Positions 1 to 8,137 of a DNA stretch of 64,000 bases are shown piece by piece (the stretch's first letter is position 1; every line of letters starts with the position of its first letter). Under the pieces are notes generated by a model that had not been told where the DNA came from, made no database searches, and worked only from the letters and a program-made list of their open reading frames with translations. The DNA comes from Sediminispirochaeta smaragdinae DSM 11293 (GTDB lineage Bacteria; Spirochaetota; Spirochaetia; DSM-16054; Sediminispirochaetaceae): NCBI RefSeq assembly GCF_000143985.1, contig NC_014364.1:4538582-4602581 (forward strand). Reading direction: 5' to 3'. Both the position numbers and the translations under genes were made by a program.

Positions 1-65
1 GTCCTTCCGGGTCATGCGAAATTATCAACGAACTTATACATGAAAAGGCGAAGTTTGTTTTATGA
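1..65 (+). CDS. C-terminal end of an unidentified protein (partial)
   Basis: Reading frame 3 is open from the window edge to a TGA at 63-65 and ends in a plausible helical tail (EIINELIHEKAKFVL). The stop overlaps the ATG of the next gene as ATGA, a typical sign of translational coupling. Only about 20 codons are visible, too few to name the family. The overlap suggests that it belongs in an operon with the MFS transporter that follows. Confidence 0.4.
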   Translation, partial: PSGSCEIINELIHEKAKFVL

Positions 66-1240
66 AAAACTCAGGAAAAGTCAAACTGGTATCACGAAAC
101 TACCTGATTTTAATCGCTGTTAATCTATTTTTTTCCACTAATGTCTATTTACTCTTTGTCATCACGCCGGAATTCGCGATGAATGTTTTTCACGCGTCTT
201 CCGCACAGGCCGGATTGGCCGCGAGCGCGTATATGGCCGGAGCCCTGCTGACCCGTCTTGTGGCCGCGAAACTGCTCTCGCGTTTCGGCTATAAACGAAC
301 CATTGTTTACGGGTGCGTGGTCAACACGGTTATGTGTATCCTGTATTTTTTTGTCAGGAGCATTCCACTGCTCATCGTTGTACGATTCCTGAACGGTATT
401 GCGTACGCCCTTGTGTCTACGGCGGCGGCCACGATACTTTCTCATGTAGTGCCTTCCGAGCGCAGAGGTGAAGGGATCGGTTATTTCGCGTTATGTCAGA
501 CCTTATCCAATGCGATTGGCCCGTTCCTCTCGATAAAGCTGAGTGGCGGTGGTAACTACAACCTCATTTTTGGTATGTGCGTACTCATCTCGGTGTTCAG
601 TGTCATCCCTTCGGCTTTATTGTCCGTAAAGGCATATAATTTTACGGAAGAGCAGCGCGAGGATATGCCCGGTTTTAAGATCAGCAGCTTGCTCGACGCA
701 GGTGCTTTTCGCGTTTCGCTGACGATACTGCTTGCACAGATCTGCTTTGCGGCACTCTCCTCGTTCATGAAGATTTTTACGGAAAACATCGGCCTGGCGG
801 CAGCATCCGCTTATTTCTTCCTCATCTATGTTTTGGCTGCTATGATATCCCGTCCCGGTGCCGGCAGGCTCTCCGACAGCAAGGGGGAAAAATCAATGTT
901 ATACCCCGGAATTATAGTCAACGCCGTGGGGTTTCTGCTGTTCGCGTTGAGTAAGTCAAGTTATATGCTGTTCACCGCAGCGATTTTCATCGGCTTGGGA
1001 CTCGGCACGATTCAATCGATAACCCAGACCCTGGTTGTAAAAATAACGCCCTCCCACCGGCTTGGACCGGCCAACGCTACATATTATTTGTGTATCGACC
1101 TCGGCAACTGTATCGGCCCGATACTTGCAGGCCTGCTGATTCCATTTACCGGGTACGGCGGAATGTTTATGGCAATAGCCGGTATAGCGTTCTTTACATT
1201 CTTTGAATTCTGGTTCGTTTATGGCAGAAGAGCCAACTGA
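62..1240 (+). CDS. MFS transporter
   Basis: A 392-residue protein with about 12 hydrophobic segments and the usual major facilitator layout. A basic loop follows TM2 (residues about 70-82, RFGYKRTI), as in the family A-motif, and a matching loop occurs in the second half (RPGAGRLSDSKGEKS). It should be a proton-coupled exporter or importer in the inner membrane; the substrate cannot be told. The start overlaps the upstream stop (ATGA) and has AAGGCGA before it. A hairpin with a short T tract directly after the stop suggests that the transcript ends here. Confidence 0.85.
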   Translation: MKNSGKVKLVSRNYLILIAVNLFFSTNVYLLFVITPEFAMNVFHASSAQAGLAASAYMAGALLTRLVAAKLLSRFGYKRTIVYGCVVNTVMCILYFFVRSIPLLIVVRFLNGIAYALVSTAAATILSHVVPSERRGEGIGYFALCQTLSNAIGPFLSIKLSGGGNYNLIFGMCVLISVFSVIPSALLSVKAYNFTEEQREDMPGFKISSLLDAGAFRVSLTILLAQICFAALSSFMKIFTENIGLAAASAYFFLIYVLAAMISRPGAGRLSDSKGEKSMLYPGIIVNAVGFLLFALSKSSYMLFTAAIFIGLGLGTIQSITQTLVVKITPSHRLGPANATYYLCIDLGNCIGPILAGLLIPFTGYGGMFMAIAGIAFFTFFEFWFVYGRRAN

Positions 1241-1269
1241 AGTTCCTGCGAAATTCACTGGAACTTTTT
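1240..1269 (+). terminator. Rho-independent terminator after the MFS gene
   Basis: Inverted repeat AAGTTCC (1240-1246) / GGAACTT (1260-1266) with a 13-base loop, followed by more T residues. It starts at the last base of the MFS stop codon. The stem is short and A+T-rich, so it may be modest in strength. Confidence 0.55.
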
Positions 1270-1321
1270 GAATAATAAAAAAAAGAGCACGGTATGAATA
1301 ATTTTTACAGCAGTCCATTGC

Positions 1322-1879
1322 TTGTGCCGATCGATGAACGATGTTATCCCCCATGAATTAACGGTGGATGAAATTAAGCAAATCGTGGAAATGTTTGGTG
1401 ATTATGCTTTCTTCTACAAGCGAGGCGGTTACGACGGCGTCGAGATCTCAGGCGCTCATGGCTACCTTATTGCTGAATTTATGTCTACCTATGCGAATAA
1501 GAGAAGCGACGAATACGGCAGAACTCTGGAATGTACAACGTCACCCATGAGCTATCCTCCCGCTTATCTGGCTGATTATGCAAAGGAGATAAAAAGCGTC
1601 GTCAACAAGTCGGAGAGAATCTGTTTGATGGATGAGCTAAAAATCAAGTCTCTCACGGATGCCAAGGTCGTAGAAATCCAGGAGGACGGCATTATTGTCA
1701 ATAAGGACGGTGAAAACATCAAACTTGTGTGTGATACGGTCGTATTGGCTTTCGGTACACTTCGGAAACATCCCTTTATGAAAAACTTAAGGACATCTTA
1801 CCTCCTAAGCTTTTGTACCGTTATTATAAGCTCCTTTCAACAAATTGAATTCTCATACCATTGGGATCTAAAGCAATGA
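1322..1879 (+). pseudogene. Decayed NADH:flavin oxidoreductase (old yellow enzyme / 2-enoate reductase type)
   Basis: Residues about 5-66 match the barrel part of the OYE/2,4-dienoyl-CoA reductase family (PHELTVDEIK, YDGVEISGAHGYLIAEF, YANKRSDEYG). The reading then jumps directly to the C-terminal dinucleotide-binding domain (VVEIQEDGIIV, CDTVVLAFGTL). The N-terminal part of the barrel, the rest of the barrel and the Fe-S region are missing, so at least two internal deletions have occurred. A possible remnant of the original start (MNNFYSSPLL, 1294) is in another frame. Homology ends near 1790; the rest is antisense to the VOC gene. Such enzymes are normally about 650 residues, so this copy cannot work. 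Confidence 0.75.
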
Positions 1880-2189
1880 TAAATCTTGTTTTCGGATTGG
1901 GCTGAACTGGACCTTCAACGATTTCTATGCTCTCTTCCCTAAGAATCTGTATGGTGTCATCAAGAGAGCGCACTTCAAATCCTATTGAAATGTCTTTACC
2001 GTATTCTTTTTTTTCATTTTTAGAATCGCAGATTAATTCTATCTTTGTATCCTGAGAACCTAAAAACACTATCTCATAGGATTCATTGGGTTTAAGCCGT
2101 GAATCAACCTCAAGACCTACAATCCTAGTATAGAAGTCAAAAGACTCTTCCATATTGTTGACATGAAGTGTTGTCCAACAAAATTTCAT
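1824..2189 (-). CDS. VOC (glyoxalase/bleomycin-resistance fold) family protein
   Basis: A 121-residue single-unit vicinal-oxygen-chelate protein with two βαβββ modules. The first has WTTLHVNNMEESFDFYTRIVGLEV. The second has SIGFEVRSLDDTI and the common C-terminal metal-site pattern with ALDPNGMRIQFVE. Candidate metal ligands are His9, Glu53 or nearby, and the Glu near residue 117. Members include glyoxalase I, fosfomycin- and bleomycin-resistance proteins and many uncharacterised enzymes, so the function is open. Its 3' end overlaps the decayed oxidoreductase reading frame on the other strand, and it is transcribed alone. Confidence 0.8.
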   Translation of the reverse strand: MKFCWTTLHVNNMEESFDFYTRIVGLEVDSRLKPNESYEIVFLGSQDTKIELICDSKNEKKEYGKDISIGFEVRSLDDTIQILREESIEIVEGPVQPNPKTRFIIALDPNGMRIQFVERSL

Positions 2190-2272
2190 GCGCTTCTCCT
2201 TTAACTAAGATAACTAAGATACTTTATGAACTTTAGCACTTATCATTATGTACTGACAAGCATTCTGAAGCG

Positions 2273-2452
2273 ATGGACATCCTCGATGAAGGATTAGAAG
2301 ACCACCTTCAGTTCTTCGGCGCAGAGTCTTACCTGCGAATAGAGACCTGCAACCTGATTGAATACACCGAAGACTGGACAACAAGCAGATCCTACATTAA
2401 AAAGGAAGATATGACGAGTTCGACCTCTATGGAAAAAAAGGTTGCCATATAA
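2273..2452 (+). pseudogene. Relic of a transposase C-terminus (IS256-like, tentative)
   Basis: A short open stretch reads MDILDEGLEDHLQFF, then RIETCNLIEYTEDW and RSYIKKEDM, ending in TAA. This resembles the end of mutator-type (IS256) transposases, where 'EEGLEDAL.F' is followed by a 'T.N.IERLN' segment. The rest of the element is absent and no terminal repeats were seen. It fits the decayed character of the first 2.5 kb. The assignment is by eye and uncertain. Confidence 0.4.
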
Positions 2453-2453
2453 A

Positions 2454-2936
2454 ATGATCCGCCCTGCCACAATCGAAGATACAAAGCCGATTGCCCACAT
2501 CATTATAAAAGCATGGGAACAGGCATATACGGGGATTATTGATCCCGACTACCCCAAAAACATGAAAGAGAGTACCTTCATCGACATCATCGGCTCCAAT
2601 ATACTCCAAGAACGGGAAACCATATTTCTTTACGAAGATCATGCTCAGATCAGGGGATTTATTTCGGGTAAACGCCAAGAGGGCACATATGATTGTCAAG
2701 TAATCGGCTTTTATATTCTGCCGGAGTACCAAGGCAAAGGGATCGGAACGGCTTTACTCAGCCACATGAAACATCATTTTAAGGCCCAAGGTTGCAAGGC
2801 CATGATCATTTGGACCCTGCTTCATGCAAAAAACAATAGCTTTTACAAAAACCAAGGAGGCATAGCCTCAGAAAATGCACAACTGGAAATTGGCAGCCGA
2901 AGATATCCAGGTGTCGGATTCTCTTATACACTCTGA
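2454..2936 (+). CDS. GNAT family N-acetyltransferase
   Basis: About 160 residues with a standard GNAT fold: N-terminal MIRPATIEDTKPIAHIIIKAWEQAY, a central strand, the acetyl-CoA loop YILPEYQGKGIGTALLSHM (Q/RxxGxG/A motif) and C-terminal NNSFYKNQGG. It probably acetylates a small molecule or a protein N-terminus; the substrate is unknown. A TTG 12 bases upstream is a possible alternative start, but the ATG begins exactly at the family's N-terminal motif. It lies directly after the transposase relic and before the HEAT-like gene on the same strand. Confidence 0.8.
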   Translation: MIRPATIEDTKPIAHIIIKAWEQAYTGIIDPDYPKNMKESTFIDIIGSNILQERETIFLYEDHAQIRGFISGKRQEGTYDCQVIGFYILPEYQGKGIGTALLSHMKHHFKAQGCKAMIIWTLLHAKNNSFYKNQGGIASENAQLEIGSRRYPGVGFSYTL

Positions 2937-2966
2937 TTTCATTTGTACAAGGAGAGCGTTTTCATT

Positions 2967-3734
2967 TTGTGGCATGCAACAGGAAGAAGAAGCAGAGGAG
3001 AAATAAAAGCGGCCGATCTTGTTCCATATCGGTCGATGGATGAAGAAGACCTTATACATTTGCTTCATTCAAGTGAAGCAACGAAACGAACCGTAGCTGG
3101 CATGTTGCTTTCCCATATACCGACAGAACGTACAGTCAAAGAGCTCTGCAGTAGATTGCAATCAGAAAAGAAGTTGTATACAAAAATCGCAATATCAGAA
3201 TCATTAATAGCACTGCAGGAAATTTCATGTCCATATGTACTTCCCTTACTTGGCACGATAGGAAACAATCAGGAAAGAGAAATACCGCAAAAAGGATTCC
3301 TTAAAATATCCTACCCTTTACCAAGAGATTTAGCAGCACGAACACTTTGCCGCTTTGATACGAAATTTTTGCAGCGATTTATTGAACATGCATATCAACT
3401 GGAATCTCACATCGCATTGGAACAACTTATCGATGCTATTGGCCACATGATATATACCAACAGGGTACACACGGCCGCCTCCGAAATTATTCCTCTTTAT
3501 GAGAAACATCAAACCGAAATGATAAAATCCAAGGTCATCAGGTGCCTGAGTGGCATAAGAGACAAGGAGGCTGAAATATTCTTGTATAATTCTCTCATTA
3601 CCGAAAGTGGCAGTATGCTATTTGAGGTCGTCAGAAGTGTAATTCTATCCGGTATCGGCTTGCCGTCCGATACTGAAGCACATATGCCGCCAGAATACAG
3701 GGCCTTTGCAACAAAGCTCAGAAAAAAGCTGTAG
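2967..3734 (+). CDS. HEAT-like helical repeat protein
   Basis: About 255 residues, nearly all predicted α-helix, in repeats of roughly 30-40 residues (for example DLIHLLHSSEATKRTVAGML, TVKELCSRL, TKIAISESLIAL, VIRCLSGIRDKEAEIFLYNSL). This resembles HEAT/PBS-lyase repeat proteins, which act as protein-binding scaffolds. There is no signal peptide or catalytic motif, so it is probably a cytoplasmic interaction partner. I place the start at the TTG at 2967 because an AAGGAGAG box lies about 10 bases upstream; an earlier TTG at 2943 lies before that box. No partner can be named from the context. Confidence 0.6.
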   Translation: MWHATGRRSRGEIKAADLVPYRSMDEEDLIHLLHSSEATKRTVAGMLLSHIPTERTVKELCSRLQSEKKLYTKIAISESLIALQEISCPYVLPLLGTIGNNQEREIPQKGFLKISYPLPRDLAARTLCRFDTKFLQRFIEHAYQLESHIALEQLIDAIGHMIYTNRVHTAASEIIPLYEKHQTEMIKSKVIRCLSGIRDKEAEIFLYNSLITESGSMLFEVVRSVILSGIGLPSDTEAHMPPEYRAFATKLRKKL

Positions 3735-3845
3735 ACTCACAGAACATGAACCAAAGTATAAACAACCGAAAGACTCTATACTATAAAAGGAAAATATACG
3801 AAACATACGGGATCTTGTCTTTGCGGTAAAATCACCTTTGAAACA

Positions 3846-3878
3846 ACAAGGCGGGGAAGGAAGCCCTCTCCGCCTTGT
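3846..3878 (-). terminator. Hairpin between convergent genes, likely terminator of the sugar operon
   Basis: Near-perfect inverted repeat ACAAGGCGGGGAAGG / CCTCTCCGCCTTGT around a tiny loop. It sits downstream of both the HEAT-like gene (+) and the SIS gene (-). On the minus strand the stem is followed by a T-rich stretch (TTGTTTC), which suits termination of the long minus-strand sugar operon. It could work in both directions. Confidence 0.55.
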
Positions 3879-3913
3879 ATGTCATGAGCAATTGTACGAA
3901 GCACATAGGATAC

Positions 3914-4492
3914 TTATTCCACGTTTCGATGTCGTTTCTCCATTTCCTCAGAGCTTACCTTACATCGTTTTTCCAGATCGAGAATCATCAGATCAAAAAG
4001 CATGAAAAGATGCTGCTCGAATAAACTTCCCATAGGCTGAATGGACGAAACCACCTCATCGGTTCCATTGAACACCATTGCCGGTACAAAAAGTACCTGG
4101 TCGGCCAGGGCCGAAGCGGCTTTCCCGGAAGGTGATCCAGTTACGACCAAAACCTTACACCCGCTTTTTTTTGCTTGTTCAATAACATAATTAATATGAC
4201 CGATACGGGAACTTCCGTTGACGGCAATCAAAAGATCGTCTTCCTGCAGGCCCGGGGTGGTATCATCCCAGATCCAGTGAACCGTTTTCCCCACATGCAT
4301 CAGGCGCATGGCAAAGGAACGAGCGGCAAGGCCCTCACGTCCTACACCGATGACAAAAATACGCTCATAGGATGCAATCAAAGCAACAGCAGCATCATAT
4401 TGCTGCATATCCTGAGCAGCAAAAACCTCTCTATGCTCCTGCAAAATCGTTTCGGACAACTCTTTATACGTATCCATAATTCTTTCCTTCAC
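3914..4492 (-). CDS. SIS-domain sugar-phosphate isomerase, 6-phospho-3-hexuloisomerase-like
   Basis: 192 residues forming a single SIS domain. The family pattern is visible: FVIGVGREGLAARSFAMRLMHVG (phosphosugar-binding loop, residues about 46-68), DDLLIAVNGSSRIGHINYVIEQAK and CKVLVVTGSPSGKAASALAD. Length and pattern fit the HxlB/PHI group, which interconverts 3-hexulose-6-phosphate and fructose-6-phosphate. The usual 'SGSGET' is NGSSRIG here, so the substrate may differ. It is the last gene of the operon, seven bases after the permease, and probably processes the phosphorylated sugar made by the FGGY kinase. No hexulose-phosphate synthase is in the window, so formaldehyde fixation is not supported. 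Confidence 0.75.
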   Translation of the reverse strand: MKERIMDTYKELSETILQEHREVFAAQDMQQYDAAVALIASYERIFVIGVGREGLAARSFAMRLMHVGKTVHWIWDDTTPGLQEDDLLIAVNGSSRIGHINYVIEQAKKSGCKVLVVTGSPSGKAASALADQVLFVPAMVFNGTDEVVSSIQPMGSLFEQHLFMLFDLMILDLEKRCKVSSEEMEKRHRNVE

Positions 4493-4498
4493 ACTCCT

Positions 4499-5524
4499 TC
4501 AACAATCCTTTCGCTTTTTTGCGATACCCACTTTTTCAGAAATCCTTCTGAACACCCGCCTTATGCGATCAGATTCTCTCGTCAGGCCCATAACCACAAC
4601 CAACATCAGGCCCCAAATCATCTTCGTTGCATAGGGAGACAATTGCATGATGGTAAAAGAAGAAGAAAGCATCTGCATCAAGATTACCGCTATGACGATG
4701 CCAATAGTCCTTCCCCTGCCCCCCAGCGGATTAATACCGCCGATGACGCAAACGATCAGAGACTGTAAGAGATAGGCATCACCGTATCCGACCTTCGCGG
4801 AATTTACCCGGCTGATGATTGTCAGACCCGACAGACCGGCTAGTACTCCAATCATAGTAAACACGATGAAGATGATCCGATCATTATGAATTCCCGAAAA
4901 CAAGGAAGCAACGGGACTCTCTCCACAAAGATAGATCTTTCGTCCAAGCCGTGACCGTTCCAAGAAAAGCCCCATGAGGAAAGCGACGATAATAAACATG
5001 ATAAAGATGATGGGAACCCCTGCTATGGAGGCAATACCGATTTTGGTAAAGGCTTCAGGAAATCCGACAATGCTCTTCCCGCCGGTAATCGCCATACCGA
5101 TCCCCGCATAGAGCGTCATGGTCCCCAAGGTCGCAATGAGCGAGGGAGCCCCGAAACGGGTAATCAATAATCCGTTGAAACTGCCCAAAGCAGCGGAAAC
5201 AAGAATGGCTCCGATGATTGCCACAGGGATCTTCATGCCCTCCGGAATAAACGGAAGCCACTGTCCTGTCAGAACATGCGCGGCTAAAATCCCCGAAAGG
5301 TTTGCATTTGCGATGATGGAAAGGTCGATACCGCCCAGCAGAAACGCCAACATCATTCCCAAGGTAACAAAACCAAATTCCGGCATCTGAAATGCCATGG
5401 AGGAAAGATTTCGCCCCGAATACATGGCCCTGCCAAACACAATGGCAAAGACTACCAGCAATAAAATGGCGACACAGGACAGGGAGGTAGGATTTTTCTC
5501 AAAGGTCTTTTTTTCATATCTCAT
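4499..5524 (-). CDS. Sugar ABC transporter permease (RbsC/BPD_transp_2 family)
   Basis: A 341-residue integral membrane protein with 8-10 hydrophobic segments and the ribose/xylose-type permease signature: GGIDLSIIANANLSGILAA (residues about 64-82) and the cytoplasmic coupling region INPLGGRGRTIGIVIAV near residue 265. It forms the membrane channel with the second permease encoded just upstream. The start has a strong AGGAGG-type box. It lies between the second permease and the SIS isomerase, with gaps under 15 bases, clearly in one transcript. Confidence 0.88.
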   Translation of the reverse strand: MRYEKKTFEKNPTSLSCVAILLLVVFAIVFGRAMYSGRNLSSMAFQMPEFGFVTLGMMLAFLLGGIDLSIIANANLSGILAAHVLTGQWLPFIPEGMKIPVAIIGAILVSAALGSFNGLLITRFGAPSLIATLGTMTLYAGIGMAITGGKSIVGFPEAFTKIGIASIAGVPIIFIMFIIVAFLMGLFLERSRLGRKIYLCGESPVASLFSGIHNDRIIFIVFTMIGVLAGLSGLTIISRVNSAKVGYGDAYLLQSLIVCVIGGINPLGGRGRTIGIVIAVILMQMLSSSFTIMQLSPYATKMIWGLMLVVVMGLTRESDRIRRVFRRISEKVGIAKKRKDC

Positions 5525-5535
5525 ACCACACCTCC

Positions 5536-6549
5536 TTATATACTCGCATTAAAAATCAAGTGTTTTTGGTTCTTTTTCTTTTCCTGATAGGAAGTAACTG
5601 CAACGGAAATAATCAGGATGGCACCCACAAACAATTGGTTCCACGAGGATGTGAGGCCAAGAAAAATCAATGTTGAATTCAGGAGGTAGATAATAAAAAT
5701 TCCCAAAAGGGCGCCTAAGATTCGTCCCTTTCCTCCGCTAATGCTGACACCGCCGATAATGACTCCCGCTACCACCATCAATTCATTTCCAACCATCTTA
5801 TCGGGATATACTGCATTCACCTGGCATACATAGATCATGCCCGCACAACCGGCAAGAAGGCCCATATATCCATAGGCGACAATTCGCAAGAGGAGGGGCT
5901 TGTATCCAATTCGTTTCGTGGCTTCTTCAGAGTTTCCTAAGGCAACAATTCCCCGTCCCACTGTCGTGCGATAGATTAAAAAGTAGGTAAGCAACACCGC
6001 TCCGAGCACAAAAAGGATACTGGTGCTTAGCCCCACATCGCCAATATCCGTATGGACCTTAAATAGGGTTGAAGATCCGAAATTGGAATAGCTCGGCGGT
6101 AATCTTCCTCCGCCATAGGTTTTCGCGCCGATAAAGGTCGCCATAACGCCGTGGAAAAGATTCGACGTCCCAAGGGTGATAATGAATGGAGGAAGCCGCA
6201 ACCAACTAACCAGTAAGGCGTTGATAATCCCCAAGCCGATGCCAACTCCCATGGAAATTGCAAAGGCAAGGAGAATACTGGAAGAACCCGTCGATACCAG
6301 GATCTTTGTCGCTGTATAGCTACCGAACAAGGCCATTGCCATAAAGGAAATATCAATGCCTCCACTCAGCATAACAACAAGCAGTCCCATTGCCAGCACC
6401 ATGACGTAGGACGAGGAGCGAATGATATCGAACTGCGTATCAATATTGAAGAATCCGCTATTCACTACCCCAACCACAATGGAATAGATGAGGATGATAG
6501 CAAAGAGGGCCATTTCCGTATTGGTAATACCATTATGCCTTTTCAGCAT
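5536..6549 (-). CDS. Sugar ABC transporter permease, second subunit (RbsC-like)
   Basis: About 337 residues with the same fold as its neighbour: LSGGIDISFMAMALFGSYTA near residue 60 and VSISGGKGRILGALLGIFII near residue 265. The two permeases probably form a heterodimer, as in AI-2 and rhamnose importers. The start is placed at MLKRHNG because AAGGAGGAAG lies just before it. The gene overlaps the end of the ATPase gene by 17 bases, which suggests coupled translation. Confidence 0.88.
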   Translation of the reverse strand: MLKRHNGITNTEMALFAIILIYSIVVGVVNSGFFNIDTQFDIIRSSSYVMVLAMGLLVVMLSGGIDISFMAMALFGSYTATKILVSTGSSSILLAFAISMGVGIGLGIINALLVSWLRLPPFIITLGTSNLFHGVMATFIGAKTYGGGRLPPSYSNFGSSTLFKVHTDIGDVGLSTSILFVLGAVLLTYFLIYRTTVGRGIVALGNSEEATKRIGYKPLLLRIVAYGYMGLLAGCAGMIYVCQVNAVYPDKMVGNELMVVAGVIIGGVSISGGKGRILGALLGIFIIYLLNSTLIFLGLTSSWNQLFVGAILIISVAVTSYQEKKKNQKHLIFNASI

Positions 6550-8062
6550 ATTGCTTCCTCCTTGCACCGAGGCTGATCAGTTCCTGCAATCTCTTCTCAA
6601 TTCCTGCTTCATGTAGTTCGGAAGTACTTAAGGTCTTCGAAACCTTACCATTCGAGAAGACCACCACCTTGTTGCAGTTGGTGAGGATCTCCTCCACTTC
6701 ATCAGAAATCAAGATGATACCGATACCCGATCCGGCAAGATTCTGGATGACATGGTAGATTTCGGCCTTAGAGCCAATATCTATCCCTACGGTCGGAGAG
6801 TCCATGATGAGTATAGTGGGATTGGTACGAATCCATTTGGCAATTGCAGCCTTTTGCTGATTTCCCCCGGACAGGTTTTCAATCAGTGTTGCGATCGACG
6901 GTGTCTTGATGTTCATTGATTTGACGCCCTCTTCAGCTATCTTTCGTTCCTTGCGCCAATCGAAAAAGCCCCTTTTCTCGGCCAAGGTATCTATCATGGC
7001 CGAAGAAATATTCTCACAAACCGTCTTCTGCAAGAATAGGCCTTGGGTGCTCCGATCTTCCGGTAATAATGCAATGCCATATTCCTTGGCAACTTGGGCA
7101 TTTGCAATCGTACACTCCCTTCCATTCAGGGTGATGGTTCCACTTTTGGCAGGATTTAATCCAAATAGTGATAATGCAAATTCCGACCTGCCGGAACCAA
7201 GCAGACCTACAACGCCTACAATGTCGCCTTTGTTTACATCTAAGGATATATCGGACAGTTTATTTGCTTTCAGGTTCCGAACCTGCAACAGTGCCTGCCG
7301 CTTCGTCTCGGAATTTTGATATTTCGGATACGCAACATCTTTGCCGGTCATATAAAATGACAATTTCTTGGCAGTCATCTCCCCGGCAGGGAAATCACCT
7401 ACTTTGTTGCCATCCCGAAAAACGGTAATGATATCGGATACCTGCAGAATTTCGTCCAGTTTGTGGCTGATAAAGACAATGGAAAGCCCCGAGCGTTTCA
7501 GATCAACGACAATATCCAGGAGACGGTCGACCTCCTGTCGTGTCAAAGCGGTTGTCGGTTCATCCATAAAGAGGATTTTTGCATCCATGGCCAAGGCACG
7601 ACAAATAGCGGCAATCTGCCTGTTTCCCATGGAAGATTCCCGAACCGTCGCATGCAAATCCAGGTCGACACCAATCTTGGAAATTTGCTTTTCCGCTATC
7701 GCCATGATATGACTTTTCCGCACAAATTTTTCATCACGGTGTATTTTGCTTATTGCAATATTCTCAGCAAGCGACATGTGCTCAAACAACGACAAATCCT
7801 GATAGATCACATGAACACCTTGGCTCATGGCTATGCCGGGATTGAGCTTCTCATATGTTGTTCCATGCAGAGAAATTGTTCCGTTAGTCGGCGTATATAC
7901 TCCGGAAGCGATCTTTACCAATGTGGATTTTCCCGAACCGTTCTCCCCCGCAAGACAATGGACGCTTCCCCTATCCAAACGAAAATCAATATTTTTCAGA
8001 GCATGAACACCGGTAAAATACTTGTTTATCTTTTTGAATTCCAGCAAAGGCTCTTCATTCAT
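6533..8062 (-). CDS. Sugar ABC transporter ATP-binding protein with two ATPase domains (RbsA/MglA-like)
   Basis: 509 residues with duplicated ABC domains. Domain 1 has Walker A GENGSGKSTLVKI (about 37-49), a diverged signature (SSMGNRQIAA) and Walker B ILFMDEPTTAL. Domain 2 has GLLGSGRSEFALS, a clean LSGGNQQKAAIAKW and ILIMDSPTVGIDIGSK. The Glu after the Walker B Asp is Ser in domain 2. This is the energy module of carbohydrate-uptake (CUT2) importers. The start at MNEEPLLEF is chosen because a box AAAGG precedes it and because a longer reading upstream would run through a hairpin. It overlaps the next permease by 17 bases. Confidence 0.9.
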   Translation of the reverse strand: MNEEPLLEFKKINKYFTGVHALKNIDFRLDRGSVHCLAGENGSGKSTLVKIASGVYTPTNGTISLHGTTYEKLNPGIAMSQGVHVIYQDLSLFEHMSLAENIAISKIHRDEKFVRKSHIMAIAEKQISKIGVDLDLHATVRESSMGNRQIAAICRALAMDAKILFMDEPTTALTRQEVDRLLDIVVDLKRSGLSIVFISHKLDEILQVSDIITVFRDGNKVGDFPAGEMTAKKLSFYMTGKDVAYPKYQNSETKRQALLQVRNLKANKLSDISLDVNKGDIVGVVGLLGSGRSEFALSLFGLNPAKSGTITLNGRECTIANAQVAKEYGIALLPEDRSTQGLFLQKTVCENISSAMIDTLAEKRGFFDWRKERKIAEEGVKSMNIKTPSIATLIENLSGGNQQKAAIAKWIRTNPTILIMDSPTVGIDIGSKAEIYHVIQNLAGSGIGIILISDEVEEILTNCNKVVVFSNGKVSKTLSTSELHEAGIEKRLQELISLGARRKQYAEKA

Positions 8063-8084
8063 AACATTCCGACCTTTCTCATAC

Positions 8085-8125
8085 GAAAAGGCCAGTTGCA
8101 GAGCCCAAGGTATTGCAACTGGCCT
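8085..8125 (-). terminator. 12-bp hairpin with T tail between binding-protein and ATPase genes (attenuator)
   Basis: Perfect 12-bp inverted repeat AGGCCAGTTGCA (8089-8100) / TGCAACTGGCCT (8114-8125). On the minus strand it lies just after the binding-protein stop and is followed by TTTTCG. Such an element after the binding-protein gene of an ABC operon usually ends or stabilises part of the transcripts. That lets the binding protein be made in excess over the membrane subunits. Confidence 0.7.
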
Positions 8126-8137
8126 CGACAGCAATGA

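Noticed and set aside
3914-4492. Ribulose-monophosphate (formaldehyde-fixing) pathway
   Set aside because: Only the isomerase-like half is present; no hexulose-phosphate synthase is in the window and the transporter/kinase context points to sugar use.
8063-8134. 24-residue N-terminal extension of the ABC ATPase
   Set aside because: It would translate the intergenic hairpin, and a ribosome-binding site fits the internal ATG at 8062.
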